64,000 bases of DNA from Paenibacillus sp. 1781tsa1 (GCF_024159265.1 NZ_JAMYWY010000001.1:6696001-6760000), one strand, 5' to 3'. Positions 15,382 through 24,483 are shown, numbered from the stretch's first letter. Made by a program: numbers and translations. The notes: generated by a model not told the origin, from the sequence alone.

Positions 15382-16533
15382 TTAAGGATACCATATTATT
15401 TTATCTGCTACTCCTGCTTCATCAATTGCTTTCTTCATTTGTTTAATATGCTCACCTTCCATTTTTCTTGTATCGATAATCACATTATTTCCATTATCAA
15501 ATTCTTTTTGAAGCTTTTTCATACCTTGTTGGACAGTAAAAGCACCCTTTTTGGGATTTGTTATAGGAATCCCATTATTACCACTTGGAAAAGATTCAAA
15601 GCTTTTAACGTCCCACTTTAAACCTGATGATGTATCAATAAATTCTGCTCCATTTTCTCTTTGAGGATCACGTATTAACCTCCCTAATTCACCTCTTTCT
15701 TCTACTGCTAATCCAACTTCTCTTTCCCTTATATTTTTTGGCTCTATTTTTCCACTACTTGCTGGATCACGAGCTAAATCATCTAATTCTGTTTGATTTC
15801 TTCCTCCAGAATAAGTACCTTTAACGGTACCCCCAGAACTCTTACTCGACTGCTCTCTCTTCGCTTTCGCGTCCTTAATAGTCTGTTTCACTTTGGCAAT
15901 TGCCGGATTGGTCCCGCGTCCTTTATAAGGACCTTTCCCTCCAGATAGACTTCCAGTGACCAGCCCGATTCCGGCAACAATTTGACTCCATTTCAGGGAT
16001 GATATCATCATCTTGGCGTAATCGTCAGTGACGGGCTCTCCCGTAAAAGGATTCACTCTCAGTTCTAGTGCTTCAATCTGTAACTGGATTAGATCCTGAT
16101 TCGGAGGCTCGACAGCTCCCATCCCCTGACTCAAGCTGCTATTATCCAGTTTACCCTTGTCCTTCTCATACGCCTGAAGGGCTGTCTGATCTGTCACGCC
16201 CTTCTCATTAACCGGTAGCCACATATGCCACTGCGAATTGTACGCCATCCGGTATCCTTTATCACTAGGACTATTCGCTGCTTTCAGCCCGATAGACATC
16301 GTAGCTACGGTACCTGCCACTGCCGCCCCGCTCATCTCATCTGCCTGCTGAAAACGGACACCAATGTCTCGAAGTTCCTTCGCGATGTGGGTCAAATGCT
16401 CCAGCGTTTCGATCATGCGGGGCTGGGTTTCTTCAAATCGTTCTAAAAACCGTTCTCGCACCATCCCGGACCACATCGATTCCATCCAGCGGATCAATCG
16501 AATGAGTTCCTCGTGTGTATCTCCCATTCGCAC
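15382..16533 (-). CDS. WXG100-type polymorphic toxin with C-terminal nuclease domain (start disrupted)
   Basis: The 383-codon frame continues a WXG100/ESX-type N-terminus (MESMWSGMVRERFLERFEE; WSG is the hairpin motif), then a linker rich in Gly, Ser and Lys (about 195-250), then a C-terminal toxin domain of about 115 aa. In that domain, EREVGLAVEERGELGRLI, GAEFIDTSSGLKWDVKSFE and VIIDTRKM resemble PD-(D/E)xK-type nuclease domains of CdiA-CT-like toxins: a conserved Glu, then Asp and the D-x-K of WDVK. Export through an ESX/type VII system is expected, but none is in the window. The full gene should start at ATG 16599; an ochre codon at 16557-16555 interrupts it. GTG 16533 is only the next possible restart and has no good ribosome site, so the toxin is probably silenced or poorly made. 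Confidence 0.8.
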   Translation of the reverse strand: MRMGDTHEELIRLIRWMESMWSGMVRERFLERFEETQPRMIETLEHLTHIAKELRDIGVRFQQADEMSGAAVAGTVATMSIGLKAANSPSDKGYRMAYNSQWHMWLPVNEKGVTDQTALQAYEKDKGKLDNSSLSQGMGAVEPPNQDLIQLQIEALELRVNPFTGEPVTDDYAKMMISSLKWSQIVAGIGLVTGSLSGGKGPYKGRGTNPAIAKVKQTIKDAKAKREQSSKSSGGTVKGTYSGGRNQTELDDLARDPASSGKIEPKNIREREVGLAVEERGELGRLIRDPQRENGAEFIDTSSGLKWDVKSFESFPSGNNGIPITNPKKGAFTVQQGMKKLQKEFDNGNNVIIDTRKMEGEHIKQMKKAIDEAGVADKIIWYP

Positions 16534-16599
16534 GCGAGTCCGTTCAACCTCTCGTTAGGCTTCAAACAAACGCTCCGGGGTTACTTGTATTCTACTCAT
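16534..16599 (-). pseudogene. True 5' end of the toxin gene, cut by an in-frame ochre
   Basis: ATG 16599-16597 follows GGAG at 6 nt and reads MSRIQVTPERLFEA, a classic WXG100 N-terminus, then TAA (16557-16555), then REVERTRVRMGDTHEE in the same frame. A single C-to-T change (CAA to TAA) explains it, since Gln is usual at this place. Confidence 0.85.
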
Positions 16600-16706
16600 C
16601 GCGTTCTCCATCTGTCCAATGCCGGACTCTATGTCTTCCTTATCTCAACCTATTGTGCTCTAAACGTTTGGCATATTTCGTGCTTGTTTTAGCTGCACGT
16701 TCTCGC

Positions 16707-19700
16707 TTAATGTGGCACCTGTGCACTGAAATCATCTCGGCTGGAACGATCAGCATGGTAGAACACCACATCTCCATCCCTTAAAGTGAACGAGTTGCCG
16801 TAGCTATCTTCGACTTGACGCTGAAATCCTTCCAGCAACCATTGGTTCATCAGCGGTGCATGGATATATTGCAGATGCGGAGCCCCCAGGTTCCCTTCCT
16901 GGATCGACTCCAAGTTAAAGTTCACAACAATATAACCGTTCTTCAAGAAGATGGGTGACTTTGCATCCAAACCACCATGGGTACGCCCATACTCGGCCAG
17001 ATTGGTTCCTGCTTGAACCACGGAAGGCTCGGCGGGCAGACTATATTCTCCATACCACTGCTGAATGGCAGCATTTGCACGAAGTACATCCGCACTTGCG
17101 TTCGTCGGAATATTGGTTTTAGGTCCGATAAACGTACGTAATTGCTCAGGCATCAGCAAAAGACTGTATCCGCCTACAGGGGTTTTCATTTTCGTAAATT
17201 TATCCCGGTAATACTCCTGATACGTCCGTTCACTCATCATCCCTGGATGAATTTCGCCATAGCGATTATATTTGTAGGTCGCCGTATCTCGTAGCTGTTC
17301 CGAAGGTACTTGACGTAACCGATCATTGAGAATGACAAACCGCTTAACTTGATCCTCTGCTGAACCTATACGAATAAAACTTCGCTGGTTCGTCGAGTAA
17401 TACAGATCTACCGGTACGCGTGTTTTCCCATCTTTGCTTACAAAATCAAAGGTCGGAGTCAGGCGAATGCCGTCTCTGGGCCCGAACATATTGCCCTTGG
17501 TTTTGAAATCAAACTTAAAGTGATATCCCGTCTTCACAGCCACATTCTGATACCCTTGCAGCGGATGACTGCCTGGGCGAATCGGTACGGTGAATTGCGG
17601 TTTGTTCCCCCGCTTGTCTCCATCAATTCCCTGCGTTCCAGTCCAGTAACTGATCCAAGTTGGGGCAGTACTACCCTTAAACCGCCGGAAAACAAGCTCC
17701 CAGTTGTAATCTGCAATATCCGTGATTTCAAAATCGTATAACCTTCCAATGACCTCCACGGATACTTCGTCGCTGGCCAGATGATACGTTAGATCTGTGT
17801 TGGCATCGGGTTGGGCATTGCTCCTGGACATCGATTCAAAATCGGCAGGTGCATTCTCTGCAATATTGCGGAACTCCACCTGGTAATCTCCTTCGTCTAC
17901 CCATACAGGCAGATAAAAGGTGGTATCGAGCACGTCCACCGGAATATCGATCCATGTACTCCGCGGGTAAAACTGTGTCCGGTCGGCACTGTACACGTCA
18001 AACGGAAACCGCACCTGTTTGATTCGATAATATTTGGCATAATCCCGATCCCCATATCCCGGATACGAGTTGACATCCAAATGCTGTCCGCTCGTGGGGA
18101 TACGGACTGTGAACGGCCGCTCCAAAATAAGGGCAGACCGAGCCATATTCGGTATTGTTTTCTGATTATGAGGCTGATCGTCTGAAACAAGAGAATAGTT
18201 CACGACTGGCGTATGAACAGTGACTGTGTTAATCCCGTAGATTTCGTATTCCAGTTCTTCTTCTTCGGCATCAATACTTCCATCGGCTAATATGTAATTA
18301 ATATGTCCTTTGCTGGTTGTATCCTTCTTGTTAGTCTTTTCGATCGGGATGTAGTTATATGGACTATACAATACGTCCTTCCCGATCTGAACCGGCGCTG
18401 GGATCTGTCCAGGCTGCGGACCCTCCTTGGCTGTGCGCTGCTTGTTCATGACCGTTTGACCCTTGAACACCAGGGAGTCGTTTTCGACTTGTACGTCCGG
18501 AACAGCAGCTTCGGCCACGGCCTGCAGATTCTCTTCCTCCATGGATGGTTGTCTTATTCCACCATCCTTTGTTCGAGAAGGCCCCTGCTGTGTGACTGGC
18601 TGCGGAGCAGGGTATTTGTCGCCTGTCGTTTCAGCCTGGAACTCTGGCGGTGTGTATCCCGTTGGCGTGATGGTGATCTCGCTTCCGGAGAATGCGTAAT
18701 TCTGGAGCACCGCATCCTGGATGTTGTACACGCTCAGTTCATCAATCGTCCAGTAGGCGTATGGCCGTACCACTTTGTACTCCGGATTACGTTCATCATC
18801 TACTTCCCGCGGTATATCATAGATCGTATCCGTACCACCATCCGGTGTGGAAACCGTTCTTCCATCTTTCCATGTCAATTTCCATTTCTGATTTACTTTG
18901 ACCGTATATTCGCATGTGCCGGTCATCTGTACGAATTTGTTCTGGAACAAATAATCTCGGCTGAAGACATTCCCGTACAGGCTTTCCGATGTCGGGATAC
19001 CCTTCAGGACATCGAACATTTCATTGCCGCGCTGATCGGCTTTAATCATGCCACTGACGACCGGGTCCATGACCTTGCCATCTATGGTGCGCCCTGGAGC
19101 CGGTTGGGTACAAGTTGGCCCTCCAGGTGGTGGTGGTGTGCCTTTGGGCTTGTAGTAGAAGTACACGTAATAGACCGGGTACTGGCTGTTGTATATAAAC
19201 TGTCCAGGATCTCCGGACTTTCGAGATAAACTCGAAGGATCTCCCTGCGTACTTTTCTTATGACCCTCATAGGTGTATTTATCACCAGGAGCGGTATGGG
19301 TGAAGTTGTATGTCTTATCCTTCTCCAGCTTCACTTTTTTGTCGGTGAAGCCTTCTACACCATCCAGACTTTGTCCTGTTGTCGTCCAGTGTTTGATTAC
19401 AGCTTGTCCTTCAGTCGGTTCGAGTTCAATGGTAAACAACGTTGGGAAGAAGTATTTATAACCTTCTACTTTGGCTGCAAAAGTTTTCCCGTTACGTTCC
19501 TCCTCTTCTCGTCTATCAACTGGTTTCACAGCATCAAGATATCCATTTTGGACAATAACGTCCATATTTACAGAGCTGGTTCCTACGCCATTCACAGTAC
19601 TCTTTTTTAAAGTGTATTCTTTCGTTGATGTTGCGAGCATGTAGTACCGTTTATTATTAGCCGCTAATTCCCCGGTTCTGGATGTATTAAATGTTTCATC

Positions 19701-20021
19701 TGCATACTTCCAATTAAAATCATAAGCTTTTGCACTCAAACTTTTGACTTTTCGGTTTGAAGCAAAGCTGAATTCATAAGGACCACCGTCTACTTCAGTC
19801 CACATTTTTGGACTTTTCCCTCTCGTCCAAACTCCAGAAGAATCGCTCCATACTTCAAAGTAGACCATTCCAACAAAATAATAGATATTATGATTTTCGG
19901 GGTCTTGAAAAAGTCTTGAACTTCCGATCGCTTCAGCTTTCCCCGGACTAAATGTAAAAATTGTGAGAACTGACGACAAAATAAGTACTAAGCTTAATAA
20001 AGAGTAGATCTTTTTTTTCAT
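16707..20021 (-). CDS. Large secreted protein of unknown function (DUF5704-like)
   Basis: The 1104-aa protein has a clear Sec signal peptide (MKKKIYSLLSLVLILSS, cleavage near GKAEA at about residue 31). The rest is beta-rich, with aromatic and charged residues and no membrane anchor. A proline-rich hinge (GTPPPPGGP) with two nearby cysteines lies near 295 and an acidic low-complexity stretch near 495-620. I see no catalytic motif. Size and context suggest the DUF5704 proteins of Paenibacillus, but I cannot confirm that. It follows the stalk-domain gene by 10 nt and precedes the toxin by about 107 nt; the same order is seen in the decayed copies, so it belongs to the toxin module, perhaps as a surface or delivery component (inference). 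Confidence 0.8.
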   Translation of the reverse strand: MKKKIYSLLSLVLILSSVLTIFTFSPGKAEAIGSSRLFQDPENHNIYYFVGMVYFEVWSDSSGVWTRGKSPKMWTEVDGGPYEFSFASNRKVKSLSAKAYDFNWKYADETFNTSRTGELAANNKRYYMLATSTKEYTLKKSTVNGVGTSSVNMDVIVQNGYLDAVKPVDRREEEERNGKTFAAKVEGYKYFFPTLFTIELEPTEGQAVIKHWTTTGQSLDGVEGFTDKKVKLEKDKTYNFTHTAPGDKYTYEGHKKSTQGDPSSLSRKSGDPGQFIYNSQYPVYYVYFYYKPKGTPPPPGGPTCTQPAPGRTIDGKVMDPVVSGMIKADQRGNEMFDVLKGIPTSESLYGNVFSRDYLFQNKFVQMTGTCEYTVKVNQKWKLTWKDGRTVSTPDGGTDTIYDIPREVDDERNPEYKVVRPYAYWTIDELSVYNIQDAVLQNYAFSGSEITITPTGYTPPEFQAETTGDKYPAPQPVTQQGPSRTKDGGIRQPSMEEENLQAVAEAAVPDVQVENDSLVFKGQTVMNKQRTAKEGPQPGQIPAPVQIGKDVLYSPYNYIPIEKTNKKDTTSKGHINYILADGSIDAEEEELEYEIYGINTVTVHTPVVNYSLVSDDQPHNQKTIPNMARSALILERPFTVRIPTSGQHLDVNSYPGYGDRDYAKYYRIKQVRFPFDVYSADRTQFYPRSTWIDIPVDVLDTTFYLPVWVDEGDYQVEFRNIAENAPADFESMSRSNAQPDANTDLTYHLASDEVSVEVIGRLYDFEITDIADYNWELVFRRFKGSTAPTWISYWTGTQGIDGDKRGNKPQFTVPIRPGSHPLQGYQNVAVKTGYHFKFDFKTKGNMFGPRDGIRLTPTFDFVSKDGKTRVPVDLYYSTNQRSFIRIGSAEDQVKRFVILNDRLRQVPSEQLRDTATYKYNRYGEIHPGMMSERTYQEYYRDKFTKMKTPVGGYSLLLMPEQLRTFIGPKTNIPTNASADVLRANAAIQQWYGEYSLPAEPSVVQAGTNLAEYGRTHGGLDAKSPIFLKNGYIVVNFNLESIQEGNLGAPHLQYIHAPLMNQWLLEGFQRQVEDSYGNSFTLRDGDVVFYHADRSSRDDFSAQVPH

Positions 20022-20031
20022 TAATCTTTCC

Positions 20032-20970
20032 CTACTTAAATGGATTTAAGAGGGCGACACCATAGTCCTGTAAATCACCATCTTGAATCATAATGTAGTC
20101 AGCTTGCTTTAAATTAAATTTAGTCCAGTCGAAATTCTGAACGTAATCCCCGTTTTGGAATTTATCCAATCTACTCAGCACCGGATAATAGCCAGTTCCT
20201 GTTTTGTCGCCATTATTTACAAACATGCTATCTACATGATTTCTACCTCTAGCAAAATCGCCTTTTACAAGTAAATCGATAGGTGTTCCACGCTGAGAAC
20301 TCCGAATAGCAATAAAATTGTCCCCATCCTTTTTAACTAAATTAATACTATAGATTACCTGTCCATTTTGTAACTTAATCGGCAAATCACTTTCATTTAT
20401 TACCTTAATGCCCGAATAGTTTTGACTCTTGATGGTCTTGAAGACATAATCAGATTTCGCATAAGTTTTAAAATCACTCAACTGTTTCTGCTTGAACTCT
20501 TTATCATCTGTACTCCGGAAGTCTTTGTTCCCAATCCAAACCCAACGGCCAATCTTGTCCCACTCTACCTTCTGGCCAAGTCCTTCACTCACTAGACGCA
20601 GGGGAACGAAAGTCCGGTTTTGCTTCAGAATGATCTGCGTACCATAGTCTTTCTTCTGGCCATCGACGAGGGCTGAAGTCTGCCCGATCGTCATGTCCAC
20701 TTTATGATCTTTGCTGACGATCCCAACCTTGGAAACTTTGCCAGCCTTCGAGTATGTTACCTTTGCGCCTAGGGCTTCTGATACAAATCGGATTGGAACC
20801 ATAACGCTACCTTGGCCATCCTGGAATGGCTTCGCATCTGGAAACTTCATTTTCACGGTGTTCAGCAACACCTCGACTTGCTTCGGCGCAGCTGCAAGTG
20901 CTCTGTTTCCCGAACCTATCATGCTTACAGTCAATATACTTGCTAATACAGTTAATAAAAGTTTCTTCAT
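20032..20970 (-). CDS. Secreted stalk-domain protein (copper amine oxidase N-terminal-like)
   Basis: The 312-aa protein has a signal peptide (MKKLLLTVLASILTVSMIGSG, cleavage near ALAAAP) followed by a Cu_amine_oxidN1-type stalk domain (about 35-145) with two paired motifs, VMVPIRFVSEALGAKV and TFVPLRLVSEGLGQKV. Despite the name this domain is not an enzyme; in Paenibacillus it is common on cell-surface proteins. The C-terminal half (150-312) has no recognisable domain. It is the first gene of the toxin module, and its 3' end is duplicated in the decayed copy at 14610-14768. Confidence 0.88.
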   Translation of the reverse strand: MKKLLLTVLASILTVSMIGSGNRALAAAPKQVEVLLNTVKMKFPDAKPFQDGQGSVMVPIRFVSEALGAKVTYSKAGKVSKVGIVSKDHKVDMTIGQTSALVDGQKKDYGTQIILKQNRTFVPLRLVSEGLGQKVEWDKIGRWVWIGNKDFRSTDDKEFKQKQLSDFKTYAKSDYVFKTIKSQNYSGIKVINESDLPIKLQNGQVIYSINLVKKDGDNFIAIRSSQRGTPIDLLVKGDFARGRNHVDSMFVNNGDKTGTGYYPVLSRLDKFQNGDYVQNFDWTKFNLKQADYIMIQDGDLQDYGVALLNPFK

Positions 20971-21096
20971 GATCTAAATCCCTCTGCTTTCTATATGTAC
21001 TCTTCTCACTTTAACTTCCCAGTAGCTTTTTCTTTGCATAGGTCTAACAAATCCTAAATATCATACAAACTTGGAGAAATACGACCACCATTTGCA

Positions 21097-21318
21097 CTAT
21101 TCCAACGGCGGATTACGCTTTATTATGAAATCGTGCGGCCCCATTGCATTTCTTGGTTCAAGTGTATTTATATTAATAGAGAGAGAGACTTGTATTTTTT
21201 GATCTTCTTTTACGTAACCACACAGAACAATATCCTCTGTAACAGGAGTATTTAATTCATACTTTGTGAAAATTATTTCTGCACCATAATATTTCATAAC
21301 GTAGTCTTGACCGCTACT
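21097..21318 (-). pseudogene. 5'-truncated copy of the 22378-22710 gene
   Basis: The minus-strand frame reads DYVMKYYGAEIIFTKYELN, then ...LSININTLEPRNAMGPHDFI, closely matching the intact paralogue (EYYDAEIYFTRFDIN; LSIDLDTLEPQLEMGPQDFI). The first half, including the membrane anchor, is missing; homology stops at about 21318, where the transposase remnant begins. So an insertion and deletion removed the 5' end. Confidence 0.8.
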
Positions 21319-22370
21319 TGCATATTTCAGCGATCCGCATGACCTGCACGGCATGCCAAATAGGTTTCGTTTGGAGCTACGAGTTTGTGGGGCCTAAACA
21401 ACGATACAGCCAGGCTTTTCGTGCTCAAACCGTCGAACAAGCACTCGGCTCTACAGCAGTGCATAGCTCACACATGCAACAAGCGCCTGCAAGTACAGTG
21501 CAGCGAATGCATCGGGAAGCATGCGAGCGCTTGACGAAACAGGCATGGCACGAAGCTACAGACTGTTCGAATCTGGTACTCGGGATAGACGGTTTCGCGA
21601 TCAAAAAAGGACTTACGTATAATACCGGCATTCACAATCTACGTGGCGAAACCATGCTGGATCTTTGGGCTGGACGGAAGCTGGAAGACTTACGCGAGTA
21701 TGCTCAAGCAAATCCCCGCTTTTTAGCCTTAAAGCCCAAGGCCGTTGTGATGGACCTTGCTAAGGCCTATCACACGTGGATTGCCGAATGTTTTCCCCAG
21801 ACGATTCGTATTGCGGATCGCTTCCATGTTCATGGTTATGTCATCGACAGTGTTCAAGAGATTCGAAAATCGATTCAGCACAGGCTATCTTCCCGGGCTA
21901 AAGCCATCCTGAAAAGTCATCATCGATTGCTGAATCCGCCGATGGATCAGCTTTCTGAACAGAGCAAAATACAAAGAAAGCCTACTTACCTTCTCTACGT
22001 TGCTACGCAGCGTCTGGGAATGGAAGGAATCATTTTCGCAGTGGTACGACTGTTCTACCAACGTCAACGCAGCTCGCTTGGGATTCAATCGATGGTTAGA
22101 GCAAGGAGAGAACATCGATCATCCTGCCGTCCAGAGCACATTGAAAACCATTGCGAAACTGGCAAGAAGAGATCGTGAATTACCATCACTGTCGTTTTAC
22201 AAATGCGACTGTTGAAGGACGGCATAACCGGATCAAAGCTTACCAGCGTCGACACTACTTCACACGTAATCGCACGTGCTACAGAGCTGGTATCTTAGTT
22301 GAATGTAACCGACGTTACTTTAACGAATTGAAAAATTCAATCACTAGTTTTTAGATTGAGCCAAAGTTAA
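21318..22370 (+). mobile_element. Degenerate ISL3-family insertion sequence
   Basis: The plus strand encodes an ISL3-type transposase in three successive frames: 21318 onward (LVLGIDGFAIKKGLTYNTGIHNLRGE split by position, VVMDLAKAYHTWI, RIADRFHVHGYV, the DDE core), then a shift near 22000 to WKESFSQWYDCS, then a shift near 22155 to NATVEGRHNRIKAYQRRHYF. The two shifts are in the same sense. The N-terminal zinc-binding part and the left inverted repeat are absent; the right end is near 22345-22370 (CTAGTTTTTAGATTGAGCC). The element is dead and 5'-truncated at its junction with the 21097-21318 gene remnant. Confidence 0.8.
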
Positions 22371-22377
22371 TATTATA

Positions 22378-22710
22378 TTATTTAAACGGAATCTTACGCT
22401 TATTTATAAAATCCTGTGGTCCCATTTCTAATTGAGGCTCTAGTGTATCTAAATCGATTGAAAGAGATACTTGTGTATTCTCGTCTCCCTTTACATAGCC
22501 GTATAGAATAATGTCGTTTGAAACGGGGGTATTAATGTCAAATCTTGTGAAATATATTTCCGCATCATAATACTCCATAAAGTAAGCTTCACCAATCGGT
22601 ATTACTCTTTCATATAAATCCTGTTTTTTAGATTCAGATATTTTATAATATACAGTGAATATTATAAGAAAAAGCATAAAAAACATAATAATCTTTTTGT
22701 TTTTTGACAA
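22378..22710 (-). CDS. Small membrane-anchored extracellular protein, candidate lipase immunity protein
   Basis: The 110-aa protein has one N-terminal membrane anchor (KKIIMFFMLFLIIFTVYY) and a soluble domain of about 80 aa, presumably outside the cell. TTG 22710-22708 is the start; AAGGAGAG lies about 7 nt upstream. The domain (YFMEYYDAEIYF, then ILYGYVKGDENTQVSLSID) faintly recalls DUF1433 proteins, but I am not sure. It is divergent from the lipase toxin gene and has a truncated twin at 21097-21318. Duplicated small exported proteins next to a secreted lipase toxin fit an immunity role, since such toxins attack from outside (inference). Confidence 0.7.
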   Translation of the reverse strand: MSKNKKIIMFFMLFLIIFTVYYKISESKKQDLYERVIPIGEAYFMEYYDAEIYFTRFDINTPVSNDIILYGYVKGDENTQVSLSIDLDTLEPQLEMGPQDFINKRKIPFK

Positions 22711-22814
22711 AAAAACTCTCCTTTCACAGAAAAATAATACTATATACAGTTTAGTATATATGGTAAAATAATACTACTTGTAGCTTTAAATTATTATAAA
22801 TAGGGTGTGTCTTA

Positions 22815-24191
22815 ATGAGTAATTTTGTTAGTGATGAAATCTATCATACTATCTCACAAGAAGTCTATAGAGATAGTATACAATCTGGCTATAACTTTCC
22901 TACAAATACCGACTGGAAAGTAATCAAACCTTCAGGTATGCTCGATGACGAGAAAAGTGGATTTCATGCTGAAGTTTTCTATAATAAAAAAACGGATCAA
23001 GTCATCATTGGTTACAGAGGAACTGAGCCACCTGACCGCCCCATTAAGAGTGTGATAACAGACTACGGAACGGACCTTAAAGACGTAATTGGGGGACGTA
23101 CCAAATACGCAGAACAACAGTGGGCAAGTGTCCATAACAACCCGAATTTAAATGAGGCTGAAAAAAAACTTATATCTCCTCAAGTATATGGTCCTAACTC
23201 TCAGTATGAAAATAATCAATTCTATCAGGCAGATCAATTATACATATCCGTTAGAAAAGAATACCCACAAGCAGAAATTTCTACTACAGGACATTCACTG
23301 GGAGGAGCGCTTGCTCAATACGTCTCTGTTAGAAACAACCTGTCATCCACTACATACAACCCAGCTAGCATTCGAGCAGTTGTCTCCGATGATATCCTAA
23401 AGAAAATAGATGCCGGAGAATATGATAAGAAAAACACAGCTTATGTCAACCCAGGAGATGGTGTTGGAGCAGGTTTTTCCAATACATCGACGCGGCATGC
23501 AGCCAATACAATCATGATTAATAAGACGTACGAGGAAGCGAATAGACCCAAAATCGTTATACCTTTAATAACCAAATCAACTGATACTTCTTCCGGTTTT
23601 TTTACACCATTTTGGAAGAATCTGACTTTTGTTTCAACTACGCTTCCATCTGGTACGCAAAACATGGGAGTCAAACTTTTCAATTCTTTCGGTGGGGAAA
23701 AGGCCCACGGTCTTGAGAACTTCGAGTTTGACAAGAATGGCTTTATTACAAATACACTTTATACACGAGATGGTGAAGTGATTGGTGGAAATCCAAGGTA
23801 CACGGAATACATAAATACCCTGCTTGCCAATGAAAAAATGAAGGATACCGTAAATAAATTAATTGAAAAGTATGGTGCCAACCTAGGACCTCTTGGACAA
23901 ATGGCTGCTGCCGGTGCTGGGGTTACCATCCAACTCTCACTAGAGAATCTTCAAAGAGCCGGACAAAAAATGAAGCAGCATGTAAATGAATTTCAATCTA
24001 GCCTCCCCACAGCAACCAATGCCATTCTCAGACTTATTGAGTCCAGTGATAGCCACTCTCTTGAACCTATTGTGGATCGGTTAACAAGTGATTTGCACAA
24101 ATTTAGCCGATGGTACGAAGAAGAAGCACATGTCATTGCAGAGTATATTAATCAAAAAGCGGAAGATTTCAGACAAGCCGACGAGGGTTAA
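22815..24191 (+). CDS. Lipase-class-3 effector with C-terminal helical targeting domain (TslA-like)
   Basis: The 458-aa protein has an N-terminal alpha/beta-hydrolase of the lipase-3 type: GYRGTE near 66 (oxyanion region), catalytic Ser161 in GHSLGG, and downstream Asp and His candidates around 215-300. No signal peptide is present. From about 345 to 458 it is helical, low in motifs and Gln/Glu-rich, like the LXG/WXG targeting domains. This order, enzyme first and targeting domain last, is that of Staphylococcus aureus TslA, a lipase toxin of the type VII secretion system. The gene is followed after 19 nt by a WXG100-like gene. The start follows AGGGTG. AT-rich composition and context place it in the accessory toxin island. 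Confidence 0.8.
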   Translation: MSNFVSDEIYHTISQEVYRDSIQSGYNFPTNTDWKVIKPSGMLDDEKSGFHAEVFYNKKTDQVIIGYRGTEPPDRPIKSVITDYGTDLKDVIGGRTKYAEQQWASVHNNPNLNEAEKKLISPQVYGPNSQYENNQFYQADQLYISVRKEYPQAEISTTGHSLGGALAQYVSVRNNLSSTTYNPASIRAVVSDDILKKIDAGEYDKKNTAYVNPGDGVGAGFSNTSTRHAANTIMINKTYEEANRPKIVIPLITKSTDTSSGFFTPFWKNLTFVSTTLPSGTQNMGVKLFNSFGGEKAHGLENFEFDKNGFITNTLYTRDGEVIGGNPRYTEYINTLLANEKMKDTVNKLIEKYGANLGPLGQMAAAGAGVTIQLSLENLQRAGQKMKQHVNEFQSSLPTATNAILRLIESSDSHSLEPIVDRLTSDLHKFSRWYEEEAHVIAEYINQKAEDFRQADEG

Positions 24192-24210
24192 AAAAGGAGC
24201 GACGAAGCAT

Positions 24211-24483
24211 ATGTCACGGAGCATTGTTGTAGAATTAGTGGATTTGATGAATGCCGAGAAGGAAATCAATGATTTAATGGATATGCTTGAAGCTAACAAA
24301 CGTCATGTAAGATCCATTGATGAGAGTATTGGAGATTGGAAAGGTAAATCTGCAGAAGAATTGCGAAGAAAGATGGATCGTTTCCAGAACATTTTAGGAG
24401 AATGGATTGCAGATTTCAAGCAGCAACAGATTGAGCTTGTGAAGTATACATATCGTATGGAGCGTGCAGATCGGGGAAATTAG
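24211..24483 (+). CDS. WXG100-like small helical partner of the lipase effector
   Basis: The 90-aa protein is wholly helical and has the hairpin motif WKG (SIGDWKGKSAEELRRKMDRF), as in ESX/WXG100 proteins and the Lap/TlaA partners of LXG effectors. ATG 24211 is preceded by GGAGCG; a longer upstream frame overlaps the lipase gene and lacks a ribosome site. It lies 19 nt after the lipase stop, in one operon. Expected role: pairs with the C-terminal helical domain of the lipase to form the export signal. Confidence 0.8.
   Translation: MSRSIVVELVDLMNAEKEINDLMDMLEANKRHVRSIDESIGDWKGKSAEELRRKMDRFQNILGEWIADFKQQQIELVKYTYRMERADRGN

Noticed and set aside
16707..20021. Whether the large secreted protein is a tail-spike or phage protein
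   Set aside because: It has a Sec signal and a toxin-module context, and no phage genes are near.
21318..22370. Intact transposase with programmed frameshifting
   Set aside because: Two shifts in the same sense and loss of the N-terminus and left end indicate decay; there is no slippery site with a downstream structure at both places.
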